A DNA stretch of 64,000 nucleotides from JANXMY01 sp964251675. Its GTDB lineage: Bacteria; Armatimonadota; Armatimonadia; Armatimonadales; Capsulimonadaceae. The stretch spans positions 220,566 to 284,565 of the forward strand of contig CAXUKS010000001.1 in NCBI GenBank assembly GCA_964251675.1, in the 5' to 3' direction. Below the pieces are notes generated by a model, which saw nothing but the letters and a program-made list of their open reading frames with translations, did no database searches and was not told the DNA's origin. Made by a program: the position numbers and the translations under genes. Below, piece by piece: positions 7,666 through 16,122 of the stretch (its first letter is position 1; every line of letters starts with the position of its first letter).

Positions 7666-9009
7666 TTACTCCATCAGCGACAGCGGGGTCTGAAGCAGTC
7701 GCTTCAGCTCCTGCAGGAACTTCGCCCCGGTCGCGCCGTCCATGACGCGGTGGTCGCCGCTGAACGTCACGTTCATTCGCGGGCGAACGGCAATGGTGTC
7801 GTCCGCCAGCACAACGGCCTTTTTGATAATGGAAGCCACCGCCAGAATGGCCCCCTGCGCGGGGTCAATAATGGCGATAAAGTTCTCCATGTCGAATGGC
7901 CCCAGGTTGGACACGGTGAACGTGCCGCCGCTGTACTCGCTCGGAGCCAGCTTCTTGTCTCTGGCCTTCTTGACAAGGGCCTTGCTGGTCTCGGCCAACT
8001 TTCGCAGGGGCAGGGCGTCGGCATCGCGGACGACCGGCACAATCAGGCCATCATCCAGCGCCACGGCGATGCCGACATGAACGCCCGCGCCGGGGTAGAT
8101 TTTGTCGTCTCGGAACAGCGCATTCGCCGCCGGGAACTTGACCAGAGCTTTGGCGGTGGCTTTGACGACCATATCGTTGAGCGTGATTTTGGTCAGCGTC
8201 TCGTCGTAGGTGTTAAGCTGCTCGCGCAGAGCCATTGCGGCGGCCATGTCCACTTCCGCCGTGAGGTAGAAATGCGGGATCGTCGTCTTGCTTTCCACCA
8301 TGCGCCGGGCGATGACTTTCCGCATCGCGGACAGCTCGGTGGGCGTAGTCAGCGGCTCCGGCGTGCTGCTGGCGCGTTTCTGCGGCGCGGCGGCAGTCGC
8401 CTGTGCGGGCGGCAGGTCGGAGCGCACGGCGGTAGACAGCACACTCTGCGCCGCTGGAGCCGCCGCAGGCTTGCTTTCGGCAAAGGCCAGCACGTCCGCT
8501 TCGATCACCCGTCCCAGCGGGCCAGTTCCGGTAATCTGGGCGATATCCAGACCGCGCTGCTTTGCCACCGAGCGGGCCAGCGGCGAGGCTTTCAGGCGGC
8601 TCCCGTTGCCGCCGCGTGCGCCCGAAGGCACGGACGGGGCGGGGGCGGCAGCCTGTGCAGGCTGCCCGATAGGCGCATCATACTCGGCGGCGCTTTCGTT
8701 GGTGCGTGCCGCCGCCGACGCTGAAGGCGCGGCAGCGGCGGGCGTGGCGACGACGGCTTTCGGGGCGGCCACGGCGGCGTCTTCGCCAATCAGGGCAATC
8801 ACCGTGCCCACGGGCAGCACGGCCCCCGGCTCGGCTTTCAGGTGCAGCACCCCGGCGTCCTCGGCTTCAATCTCAACGTTGCTTTTGTCCGTCTCGATTT
8901 CTGCAATCAAGTCGCCGCTTTTGACGGTGTCGCCGTCCTGCTTCAGCCACTGAAGCAGGGTTCCTTCTTCCATCGCGTCGCCCATTTTGGGCATAATCAC
9001 TTCTGGCAT
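7666..9009 (-). CDS. pdhC: Dihydrolipoamide acetyltransferase (E2) of pyruvate dehydrogenase
   Basis: Core E2 acyltransferase that moves acetyl groups from lipoate to CoA. Order of domains: lipoyl domain 1-75 with lipoyl-Lys 42 in ETDKSN; an Ala/Pro linker; a peripheral-subunit-binding domain near 134-170 (ASPLARSVAKQRGLDIAQI); and the catalytic domain with HRVMDG at 420-425 (catalytic His420 and Asp424). The 447 residues fit a one-lipoyl E2. It is the last gene of the pdhA-pdhB-lipoyl-pdhC operon, separated from the lipoyl gene by a REPIN-like repeat and followed by a terminator. Confidence 0.95.
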   Translation of the reverse strand: MPEVIMPKMGDAMEEGTLLQWLKQDGDTVKSGDLIAEIETDKSNVEIEAEDAGVLHLKAEPGAVLPVGTVIALIGEDAAVAAPKAVVATPAAAAPSASAAARTNESAAEYDAPIGQPAQAAAPAPSVPSGARGGNGSRLKASPLARSVAKQRGLDIAQITGTGPLGRVIEADVLAFAESKPAAAPAAQSVLSTAVRSDLPPAQATAAAPQKRASSTPEPLTTPTELSAMRKVIARRMVESKTTIPHFYLTAEVDMAAAMALREQLNTYDETLTKITLNDMVVKATAKALVKFPAANALFRDDKIYPGAGVHVGIAVALDDGLIVPVVRDADALPLRKLAETSKALVKKARDKKLAPSEYSGGTFTVSNLGPFDMENFIAIIDPAQGAILAVASIIKKAVVLADDTIAVRPRMNVTFSGDHRVMDGATGAKFLQELKRLLQTPLSLME

Positions 9010-9053
9010 AAATTATTCTCTTATTCACCGCTTCCTCAGCGATAGTCCCTGCT

Positions 9054-9178
9054 CCCCGGAATAAATTCCGGGGCTATGAGGGGCGAATGTCCACCTTCGT
9101 GGACAGCCCGCTTCGCGGGTTCTTAATGTCCGCGAAGGCGGACAATCGCATTGAGCAGCCCCAGATTTCAATCTGGGG
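9054..9178. repeat. REPIN-like inverted repeat (family B)
   Basis: Two arms of 51 bases, 9054-9104 and 9128-9178, are inverted, diverged copies of one unit: CCCC-palindrome (CCCCGGAATAAATTCCGGGG on the left), a short spacer, then a GTCC..GGAC stem. A small hairpin GCCCGCTTCGCGGG sits in the centre. It lies inside the pdh operon between the lipoyl gene and pdhC and could modulate downstream expression or protect mRNA ends. Left and right arms differ by compensating changes that keep each palindrome paired. Confidence 0.88.
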
Positions 9179-9194
9179 TAAGGACCGTGTCACC

Positions 9195-9413
9195 TCAATT
9201 AATTACAGCAAGGACAGTACCTACGGGGACATAATCGCCCGCTTTGACATGAATGCTAATGACACCGGCAGCTTCGGCTGACATTTCGACAAAGCATTTG
9301 TCTGTCTCGATTTCAGCGATCACTTCGCCAATCTGCACCCGGTCGCCTTCGCGCTTTTTCCATTTTAGAAGCAACCCCCTGGGGTCTATATCAGGCATAA
9401 TCACTTCCGGCAT
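9195..9413 (-). CDS. Free-standing lipoyl/biotinyl-domain protein
   Basis: A 72-residue protein made of a single lipoyl domain. It begins MPEVIMPDIDPRG, like the N-termini of PdhB and PdhC here, and has the modification site ETDKCFVEM. It ends after the domain (VGTVLAVIN), so no catalytic part is missing by frameshift nearby. The ATG at 9413 is nine bases after the pdhB stop. It probably acts as a mobile swinging arm within the PDH complex or feeds an acyl group to another enzyme. GCV protein H-like roles are less likely given the location. Confidence 0.85.
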   Translation of the reverse strand: MPEVIMPDIDPRGLLLKWKKREGDRVQIGEVIAEIETDKCFVEMSAEAAGVISIHVKAGDYVPVGTVLAVIN

Positions 9414-9421
9414 GGTTGTTC

Positions 9422-10852
9422 CTAAGCCTCCCGTGCCAGTGTTTTCTTGACGGCGGCGATGATCTCCGGCTCGTGCGGGGTGGCCGCAAGCTCCAGCGTC
9501 CGCGCATAGGGCATGGGGACGAACGCGCCTGCAACACGCTCTACGGGGGCGTCGAGGTAGTCGAACGCGGCATTGCTGATCTGCGCGGCGAACTCGGCGG
9601 CGATGCCGTAGAACAGCCACTGCTCCTGCACGACCACGGCGCGGTGCGTCTTTTTGACGCTTTCGATCACCGTGTCCAGGTCAATCGGCTGCAGGGAGCG
9701 CAGGTCAATCACCTCGGCGTCGATGCCCTCGGCGGCAAGCTGCTCGGCGGCGGCGAGAGACAACATCGTGCCGCGTGAGTAGGACACAATGGTGACGTCT
9801 TTGCCGGTGCGCTTCACGTCCGCTTTGCCGATGGGAACGATGAAGTTGGGGTCGGTGGGAACGTCACCTTTAATGCGGTACAGGCCCGCGTGCTCATTGA
9901 AAACGACCGGGTTGTTGTCGCGGATGGCGGCTTTCAGCAGGCCCTTCGCATCGGCGGGGGTGGCCGGGGCGACCACTTTCAGGCCGGGGGTGTTGGCGTA
10001 CCAGTGCGCCAGATCCTGCGAGTGCTGGGCGGATAGCTGCACGCCGACGCCGCCGGGGCCGCGCAGGACGCAGGGAACGTTGTACTGTCCGCCACTCATG
10101 TAAAGAATCTTCGCGGCGTGGTTGATGATGCCGTCCCACGCCACGAGGGCGAAGTTCAGGGTCATAAACTCAATCACGGGCCGCAGGCCCATCATAGCCG
10201 CGCCGACCGTCAGGCCGACCATGCCTGCCTCGGAGATGGGCGTGTCCACAATGCGCTCCGGGCCGTAGGTCGTTAAGAAATCTTTGGTGATCTTGAACGT
10301 GCCCTGGTACTGCCCGATTTCCTCGCCTAACAAAAAGACTTTCTCGTCCCGGTCCAGCTCTTCCTGCAAGGCCAGGCGGATCGCATCGGCATAGGTCATG
10401 TTCTCGGTCTCGCCGCTGATTTCCACGGCATGGACCGAGGGGGCAAGAGCCAGAATATCTTTGTCGTCTTTGGTGTCGGCTTTGAACTGCACGCCTTCGC
10501 CGCCGGTCAGGACGGCGTAGTCGTCGCCTTTCGGTGCGGGGCCGCTGCCGTTCGCAGACGTGCCATTCGAGGACGTGCCATTCGAGGCCGCGCCGTTAGA
10601 TGATGTGCCGTTGGAGGCAGGAATATCACCAATGATGGCGATTATATTGCCGACAGGCAGGATGGCCCCCGGCTCGGCCTGAATGTGCAGGACGCCGTCT
10701 TCTTCGGCTTCCACTTCCACATTGCTTTTATCAGTTTCAATTTCGGCAATCACATCGCCGCGCTTGACGGTTTCGCCGTCCTGTTTTTTCCACTCCAGGA
10801 GAGTGCCCTCTTCCATTGCGTCGCCCATTTTGGGCATGATCACTTCAGCCAT
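9422..10852 (-). CDS. pdhB: Pyruvate dehydrogenase E1 beta with N-terminal lipoyl domain
   Basis: A 476-residue fusion. Residues 1-75 are a lipoyl domain (Lys42 in ETDKSN). Residues about 83-113 are a flexible linker built of NGTSS-like repeats. From about 140 to the end lies a transketolase-type E1 beta subunit (EEIGQYQGTFKITKDF; DTPISEAGMVGLTVGAAMMG; RGPGGVGVQLSAQHSQ). It pairs with PdhA to form the TPP-binding active site. Lipoyl-E1beta fusions are known in some Alphaproteobacteria; here the fusion is joined by a separate single-lipoyl protein. The linker repeats suggest recent expansion. Confidence 0.95.
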   Translation of the reverse strand: MAEVIMPKMGDAMEEGTLLEWKKQDGETVKRGDVIAEIETDKSNVEVEAEEDGVLHIQAEPGAILPVGNIIAIIGDIPASNGTSSNGAASNGTSSNGTSANGSGPAPKGDDYAVLTGGEGVQFKADTKDDKDILALAPSVHAVEISGETENMTYADAIRLALQEELDRDEKVFLLGEEIGQYQGTFKITKDFLTTYGPERIVDTPISEAGMVGLTVGAAMMGLRPVIEFMTLNFALVAWDGIINHAAKILYMSGGQYNVPCVLRGPGGVGVQLSAQHSQDLAHWYANTPGLKVVAPATPADAKGLLKAAIRDNNPVVFNEHAGLYRIKGDVPTDPNFIVPIGKADVKRTGKDVTIVSYSRGTMLSLAAAEQLAAEGIDAEVIDLRSLQPIDLDTVIESVKKTHRAVVVQEQWLFYGIAAEFAAQISNAAFDYLDAPVERVAGAFVPMPYARTLELAATPHEPEIIAAVKKTLAREA

Positions 10853-10916
10853 AAGTTCCTTCTGTCTCAGACGAAAGGGCGGGAAAGTCCCGCCCCTACT
10901 GGGTTTGATCCACTCT

Positions 10917-12056
10917 TTAGTCCGCGTAGACGTCCTGGGTCAGCTCTTCCAGGGTGCAGACCGGGCTGCTTTCGGCAAAGTCGGCGGCAGCACGGGCCAT
11001 GTCAATGGCCTGTTTGTCCATCGTTTCTTTTTTGCCGTCATCTAGAATGCCCCGGTCGCGCAGCTTCCGCTCCAGAATATCCAGCGGGTCGCGGCCCTTC
11101 CACTGCTCCAGCTCTTCGGGCGTGCGGTACGTTCCCTGCGTCTCGGCCCCGTCAGCGGCTCCGTGGCCGGTGTAGCGGTACGTGATGGCCTCTAAGAAAT
11201 AGGGAGCGGGATGCTCCCGCATCTTGTCCACGATCTCCTGAGTGGCGGCGCGGACGGCGAAATAATCCTGCCCGTCCACTTTGGAATGGGCCATCGCGTA
11301 GGAGTCAATGCGTGAAGACAGGTCGGTGTTGGCCGAAGATCGCTCAATGGACGTGCCCATCGCGTACTTGTTGTTTTCCAGCACATACAAAATGGGAAGC
11401 TCATACAACTGCGCCATGTTAAGCGCCTCGTGGAAGCCGCCCGCGTTCATAGAGCCGTCGCCCAGGTAGCAGACGCAGATGTTGCCTTTGCCCTTGTATT
11501 CGGGAGAATGCTTCAGCGCCCAGCCGATGCCGACCGCCAGCGGCACGTTGCCGCCGACAATCCCGTAGCCGCCCGCAAAGCCGTGGGCTTTGTCAAACAG
11601 GTGCATCGAGCCGCCTTTGCCGCGTGAGACACCGGTGCTTTTGCCGTAAATCTCAGCCATGACGGCATTGGCATCACTGCCCAGCACGAGGCAGTGGGCG
11701 TGGTCGCGGTACGATGACAGGGCCTGATCGCCCGGCCTGTACGTATGCAGGGTGCCGAGAGAGACAGCTTCCTGCCCAATATAAAGGTGCAGGTAGCCGC
11801 CGACTTTGCCAGCCCGGAAGGCACGGTTGCACTGCTCTTCAAAGTGGCGAATATCCAGCATCTGCTGGTACGTATGCAGCAGGTCTTCGTCGGTCAGGTA
11901 TAGCTTGTCAATAACCGCATTCGCATCTGTCGGCTCTAACCCGATGGAATGTGCATCATAGCGCACCGGGGCAGAGGTTCCATTCTGGGAAGCAGTGGTC
12001 AGGGAAGGGTCTGTCTTGGGAGCAGTCTTCGGAGGCGCGGCGGGGCTGGCGGCCAT
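10917..12056 (-). CDS. pdhA: Pyruvate dehydrogenase E1 alpha
   Basis: Thiamine-diphosphate-dependent decarboxylase subunit. The TPP motif GDGSMNAGGFHEALN...LENN is intact, as are the GGYLHLYIGQEAV and SRGKGGSMHLFDK segments. The start is set at 12056 (MAASPAAPP), preceded by GAGAGG about nine bases upstream; the longer open frame has no family similarity. The 379 residues include an Ala/Pro/Thr-rich leader of about 40. It is the first gene of the operon, with a near-consensus promoter about 110 bases upstream. Confidence 0.95.
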   Translation of the reverse strand: MAASPAAPPKTAPKTDPSLTTASQNGTSAPVRYDAHSIGLEPTDANAVIDKLYLTDEDLLHTYQQMLDIRHFEEQCNRAFRAGKVGGYLHLYIGQEAVSLGTLHTYRPGDQALSSYRDHAHCLVLGSDANAVMAEIYGKSTGVSRGKGGSMHLFDKAHGFAGGYGIVGGNVPLAVGIGWALKHSPEYKGKGNICVCYLGDGSMNAGGFHEALNMAQLYELPILYVLENNKYAMGTSIERSSANTDLSSRIDSYAMAHSKVDGQDYFAVRAATQEIVDKMREHPAPYFLEAITYRYTGHGAADGAETQGTYRTPEELEQWKGRDPLDILERKLRDRGILDDGKKETMDKQAIDMARAAADFAESSPVCTLEELTQDVYAD

Positions 12057-12164
12057 AAGGAGGTACCTCTCGTCATCTTTTTTTGTAAATCTGATTTTTG
12101 GCCGGAGCGTTTTGCTCCCGGTCCGTTTGAGCAAAAGTAGTTTCGTTGTTCGGAAATCCGCGTT

Positions 12165-12194
12165 ATTATAGCGTCTTCACGCGCCCGCTGTCAA
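12165..12194 (-). promoter_or_regulatory. Sigma-70-type promoter of the pdh operon
   Basis: On the minus strand TTGACA (12194-12189) and TATAAT (12170-12165) are separated by 18 bases. The predicted start is near 12158, giving a leader of about 100 bases before pdhA. Confidence 0.85.
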
Positions 12195-12254
12195 GGCGGC
12201 GGAGCAGACGTAAGCACGAACACAGTCTGCGCGGCTCTCCCCTGTAAAAATTGC

Positions 12255-12283
12255 TTGACAGAACCGGGCCGGACGCTTATAAT
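12255..12283 (+). promoter_or_regulatory. Consensus sigma-70-type promoter of the TPR gene
   Basis: TTGACA (12255-12260), 17-base spacer, TATAAT (12278-12283). Start predicted near 12290. It is back to back with the pdhA promoter, 60 bases away. Confidence 0.88.
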
Positions 12284-12354
12284 TGGCACATCTTATTTCT
12301 TACTGTCTCTCTGCACTTTATTTGTTTGGCTTTTTAGAGATGGAATCATTCGCT

Positions 12355-12954
12355 ATGAAATTTTTTACCCGACTGGCCCAGCGCTGGCAGGCCGTGCAGC
12401 AGGAAAGCGCCGTCCGGGCGGCCTATGAAGAAGGCCGCCTCGAAGACGCCGTCGCCCATGCGCGGGCGCTCTACGAGTTTGACTTGGAGAACCCGTGGGC
12501 GAACTTCTTTCTGGCCTGCCACCACATTGAAGCCGACCGCTACGCGGAAGCTCTGCATCATTTGGAGCGTGTCCGGCTGGACTGGCCCGACGACCCGCAC
12601 ACGCACTTTGCGCTGGGCCTCTGCCACGACTACCTGGAAGACCCCAAGCAGGCCATCACCGCCTATGAGGCAGTGCTTCAAGTCAGCCCAAGCTGGGCCA
12701 AAGCCCGCAAGAATTTAGGCCGCGACCTGTACCTGCTCGGCGACTATCCCGCCTCCGAAGCCGCCCTGCGCCGCTGCTGCGCCGAGCTGCCCGACGACCG
12801 TGAAGCCCACGACCTGCTGGGCTACGTCTGCTACCGCCAGGGCAAGTACGCTGACTCGTTCGGCCACTACGAAAGCGCCCGCCGCCTGGACCCCTTCAAC
12901 GCCAAAATGGACCGCAACGCCCGCCTCCTGTATATGAAGAGTGCGCGGTCTTAA
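12355..12954 (+). CDS. Tetratricopeptide-repeat protein
   Basis: A 199-residue helical protein with about four TPR units. Recognisable pieces are NPWANFFLACHHIEADRYAEAL, PHTHFALGLCHDYLEDPKQAI and REAHDLLGYVCYRQGKYADSF. TPRs usually serve as protein-docking scaffolds; the partner is unknown. I prefer the ATG at 12355 (MKFFTRLAQRW), though the ATG at 12340 is possible and neither has a strong Shine-Dalgarno. The frame continues upstream only through the promoter. No signal peptide is evident. Confidence 0.82.
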   Translation: MKFFTRLAQRWQAVQQESAVRAAYEEGRLEDAVAHARALYEFDLENPWANFFLACHHIEADRYAEALHHLERVRLDWPDDPHTHFALGLCHDYLEDPKQAITAYEAVLQVSPSWAKARKNLGRDLYLLGDYPASEAALRRCCAELPDDREAHDLLGYVCYRQGKYADSFGHYESARRLDPFNAKMDRNARLLYMKSARS

Positions 12955-12965
12955 CGGAGGTTGCC

Positions 12966-13571
12966 ATGTCAGCCTTAGCCAAGTCCTATTATTTCACGCC
13001 GGAGCAGTAACTCGAGATGGAGCAGGCGGCGGAATACAAGAGCGAGTACCTCGACGGCCAGATTTACGCGATGGCGAGCGCAGGCAGGCGGCATTGCCTA
13101 CTTTCGGGCAGTATTGCGGCCCAATTGGGAACACAGCTTCGAGAAAAGCCCTGCGAGGCTTACTCCAGTGAGATGCGGGTGCAGGCGGATCAATCGCGGC
13201 AGTACAGCTACCCGGATGTGGTGGTCGTCTGCGGGGAGCCTGAGTTCAGAGACGGACGCGAGGACACGCTGCTGAACCCGACGATGATTGTAGAAGTGCT
13301 GTCACGCTCCACGGAAGCGTATGACCGGGGCGAGAAGTTTTTGCGCTACCGGCAGATAGCGTTGCTTATGGAGTACCTGCTGATCTCGCAGGACGAGCGG
13401 CGGATTGAGCAGTTTACCCGGCAGGCCGATGGGTCGTGGCGGCTGACAGAGACGCAGGAGACAGGCGCGGCGACGCTGGAAAGCATTGGCTATACCCTGA
13501 CACTGGATGATGTCTACAACAAAGTGACGCTGGAGACGCCCGTGCAGATGACACTGGACGAGCCGCGCTGA
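12966..13571 (+). pseudogene. Uma2-family (DUF820) endonuclease-fold gene with in-frame stop
   Basis: The ATG at 12966 has a strong Shine-Dalgarno (GGAGG). It reads MSALAKSYYFTPEQ, then TAA at 13008-13010, then LEMEQAAEYKSEYLDGQIY. The family consensus here is TPEEYL, so a Tyr codon has become TAA. The rest is intact to 13571, with the PD-(D/E)XK-like core YSYPDVVVVCGE and MIVEVLS. Restarting at the ATG at 13017 would give a 184-residue protein lacking only the first helix, so residual function is possible. Uma2 proteins are common, expanded families of unclear role. Confidence 0.8.
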
Positions 13572-13615
13572 GGAACCTCACCCCTGTTATTAGGGATTAG
13601 AGGGCCATAGCGATT

Positions 13616-13636
13616 TTCCGACAGATTGTGTCGGAA
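13616..13636. other. Perfect 8-bp hairpin in intergenic region
   Basis: TTCCGACA (13616-13623) and TGTCGGAA (13629-13636) flank a five-base loop. No T-run follows, so it may be an operator or attenuator-like structure rather than a terminator. It lies 120 bases before the desaturase start and just after a partial family-A-like palindrome (CCCCTGTTATTAGGG near 13581). Confidence 0.5.
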
Positions 13637-13758
13637 TCAGGCGAAATCGGGTATCATCCTGTACCGTTTCCACTAACTCTCTGCGCCGGGGCCGACGGCG
13701 GCCTACAGGCGATTGACTCTGAGAGTTCGACAATTAGAGAAGGATTGACTGATCTTCC

Positions 13759-14931
13759 ATGACCGCTAATACGCTTCCCAAGTCTGCCGAGAGCAAAGAA
13801 CATAAGCCCGAAATCCCCCTGTCCTATATTGACGCCATCCTGCCCCCCGACCCGCTTGAAGACGCGCCGGGCCGCATGGGACGGGAAGGAGAAACGCCCG
13901 CATCGCTCCTGAGCCGCGAAGAGCGCGAGCGTCAGATGGAACGCGCCTTTGCCGGGCTGTACCGCTGGTATGTCGCCCGCTCCCAGAAGATGCGGAACTG
14001 GAACCCCGACTCGGAGTTTGCCTGGCGCGATATGCGGCAGGACCACTCCGTCGACGCCATTCAGCTCATCGAAGGCTTTTTCGCTGTGGAGCAGTACACG
14101 CCGGACTACACGAGCGAGATTTTGCAGATCGTCCGCCGCTCGTCAGGCCGCTCCAACTTCCAGCTCCGCTGGGGGGCCGAGGAAGAGCGGCACGCCAACA
14201 CTTGGGAGAATGCCCTGCTGTTCTCACGCGGACGGACGCCGGATCAGATAGAGCATTACAAGTGGCAGCTTCGCAACAACAACTGGACCCTGCCCTGGGA
14301 CACGCCCCTGCACATGATGCTCTACACGGTGTTTCAGGAGCGGGCGACGCAGATCAACTACCTGAACTTTGCCAAAATCGCACGCGGCGAGTCCGATAAC
14401 CCGGCGCTGGCCGGGGATGCGGACCCAATTCTGGCCCGCGCCTGCACGCTGCTGGCCGTGGATGAAGCGGCGCATTATGCGTTCTTTTTAGAGGGCGCCC
14501 GGCTGTATCTGTATTACTTCCCGGAAGAGACGCTGGAAGCCATCCATGACGTTGTGACGCACTTCGCTATGCCCGCGCAGAATATCATCCCGAACTGGCC
14601 GCAGGTCGCCGAAACTATCTACAAGGCGGGGGTCTACGGCCCGCGTGTCTTCCAGCGCGATGTGCTGGGGCCGGTCTTCGACAACCTGACCGTCGCCGGG
14701 CGCAAGGCGCTTGATAACGGTATTAAAAAGGCCCGCGCCATTCCGAACGATCAGGGCGTGATGCGGAACCCGGCCCTTTGGGATGTGTTCGACACCGGCG
14801 AGGCCGAGCGCAGCGTGATGCGCCTGCATGGCAAGATCACCGACTACGAAAAGAGCGTGGGCCGCTCCGAGCTAGACCCGTTCCCCTTCCAGAAGAACCC
14901 TGACTGGCCCAGAGAGACAGCCGCCCAATGA
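13759..14931 (+). CDS. Acyl-ACP desaturase (soluble diiron, stearoyl-ACP type)
   Basis: Soluble fatty-acid desaturase introducing a double bond into acyl-ACP with O2. The diiron ligands follow the plant enzyme spacing: E111, E142-x-x-H145 (EEERH), E194 (FQERATQ) and E236-x-x-H239 (DEAAH). The 390 residues include a low-complexity N-terminal 50. Bacterial members are best known from Actinobacteria. The gene ends with an ATGA overlap into the HNH lipoprotein gene, an unexpected partner. It implies aerobic growth and unsaturated-lipid synthesis. Confidence 0.9.
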   Translation: MTANTLPKSAESKEHKPEIPLSYIDAILPPDPLEDAPGRMGREGETPASLLSREERERQMERAFAGLYRWYVARSQKMRNWNPDSEFAWRDMRQDHSVDAIQLIEGFFAVEQYTPDYTSEILQIVRRSSGRSNFQLRWGAEEERHANTWENALLFSRGRTPDQIEHYKWQLRNNNWTLPWDTPLHMMLYTVFQERATQINYLNFAKIARGESDNPALAGDADPILARACTLLAVDEAAHYAFFLEGARLYLYYFPEETLEAIHDVVTHFAMPAQNIIPNWPQVAETIYKAGVYGPRVFQRDVLGPVFDNLTVAGRKALDNGIKKARAIPNDQGVMRNPALWDVFDTGEAERSVMRLHGKITDYEKSVGRSELDPFPFQKNPDWPRETAAQ

Positions 14932-15755
14932 CACTGAACAAATCGTTCGCCGTGTTCAGCACACTCGCCCTCGCGGGTGTGCTGACCGGCTGCCACTCCG
15001 TTTCCACTCCTGCCGACGCCGCTTCCAAGTCCCCAGCGGCGACGGCGGCTGAAAATGCCGCTGCCGCTTCTTCCCCTGACCAGTCCAATCTGCCTATCCT
15101 GCCGGACTCCAAACTGACGCCGGGGGCCGTGCTCCCTGTCACTAAAGCCGACATCTGCGTGCCCGGCTACACCAAGAAAGTCCGCAACGTTCCCGCCAGC
15201 CTCAAGCGGCAGGTGTACGCCGAATACGGCATCACCAGCCACAAAGCGGGCGACTTCGAAGTAGACCACCTCATCAGCCTGGAGCTGGGCGGCTCCAACT
15301 CCATCAAGAACCTGTGGCCGCAGTCGTACAAAACGCAGCCCTGGAACGCCCGTGTCAAAGACGCGCTGGAAAACGAGCTGCACGACGAGATTTGCAAGGG
15401 CACGATTGACATGGCAGCGGCGCAGAAAGAAATTGCGACCGACTGGGTGGCCTCGTACAAGAAGCATTTTCACACCAACGTCCCGCTGACCAAAGGCGGC
15501 AGCAGCCGTGCAGGCCGGATGCCCCACCCCCTGACCGATGACGACAACGATATTCCAACGGGAATGCCCGCGTCCCCCCCTCCGGCGTCCGCTGCTCCGG
15601 TGACGCCCCCGGCGTCCAGCGGCCAGGTATGGGTCAACACCAAATCAGGCAAATACTTCCAGCCGGGCACACGTTACTACGGCAAGACCAAAGAAGGCAA
15701 GTACCTGAGCGAGAAAGACGCCAAAGCCCAGGGCTTCGTCGCCGCCGGGGGATGA
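14928..15755 (+). CDS. Lipoprotein with HNH-like endonuclease motif
   Basis: A 275-residue exported protein. The signal peptide ends in a lipobox LTGC (Cys22). Residues about 110-132 carry an HNH-type motif (EVDHLISLELGG...NLWPQ; D113, H114), as in secreted nuclease-like domains. The last 45 residues form a second small domain (QVWVNTKSGKYFQPGTRYYG), a motif also seen at the ends of other secreted bacterial proteins. A surface-anchored nuclease is plausible, but activity is unproven. It overlaps the desaturase stop by ATGA and ends overlapping the next small gene. Confidence 0.78.
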   Translation: MTLNKSFAVFSTLALAGVLTGCHSVSTPADAASKSPAATAAENAAAASSPDQSNLPILPDSKLTPGAVLPVTKADICVPGYTKKVRNVPASLKRQVYAEYGITSHKAGDFEVDHLISLELGGSNSIKNLWPQSYKTQPWNARVKDALENELHDEICKGTIDMAAAQKEIATDWVASYKKHFHTNVPLTKGGSSRAGRMPHPLTDDDNDIPTGMPASPPPASAAPVTPPASSGQVWVNTKSGKYFQPGTRYYGKTKEGKYLSEKDAKAQGFVAAGG

Positions 15756-16072
15756 AAACCATCTTACAGAAAACACCCATGACAAGTAACCATAAGCTCA
15801 CCACTCTTATCAAAGGCCGCACCATTTCCGGCACGGCCAATGCCGACAGCGTGCTGACTATCTCGTTCACGGATGGCTCCCAGATGACCGTGCAGACGCA
15901 GGGCAGCACCAACAGCGCCTCCTCGGGCGGGACCATCAAAGCCGTGCAGCAGTCCGGCACGACGCTGGCCTTGCTCTGCGAAGACGGCTCCAGGCTGACC
16001 GTTGAGACCGCCGAGGAAACATCTAGCGTCATGGTGCGGGACAAAGACCATACGATGGAATACGCAGATTAG
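15752..16072 (+). CDS. Small hypothetical beta-rich protein
   Basis: 106 residues from the ATG at 15752, which overlaps the previous stop (ATGA); an alternative ATG at 15779 gives 97 residues. The sequence is Thr/Ser-rich with alternating hydrophobic strands (LTISFTDGSQMTVQTQG, ALLCEDGSRLTVETAEE) that look like two copies of one motif, each with D/E-G-S followed by T-V. I do not recognise a family. It is the last gene of the desaturase-HNH-small-protein run, followed by a strong terminator. Confidence 0.6.
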   Translation: MKTILQKTPMTSNHKLTTLIKGRTISGTANADSVLTISFTDGSQMTVQTQGSTNSASSGGTIKAVQQSGTTLALLCEDGSRLTVETAEETSSVMVRDKDHTMEYAD

Positions 16073-16084
16073 ACCACGCAAACG

Positions 16085-16118
16085 AAAGCCCCTGGCACAA
16101 ACTGTGCCGGGGGCTTTT
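16085..16118. terminator. Bidirectional intrinsic terminator
   Basis: AAAGCCCCTGGCACA (16085-16099) pairs with TGTGCCGGGGGCTTT around AAC. It is followed by TTTT on the plus strand and by an A/T-rich stretch on the minus strand. It separates two convergent operons. Confidence 0.9.
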
Positions 16119-16122
16119 GTGT

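Noticed and set aside
9087..9281. Small plus-strand gene between the lipoyl and pdhC genes
   Set aside because: It consists mostly of translated repeat arms and overlaps the lipoyl gene in antisense.
13616..13636. Intrinsic terminator
   Set aside because: The hairpin is perfect but no T-run follows on either strand, so I list it only as a structure.
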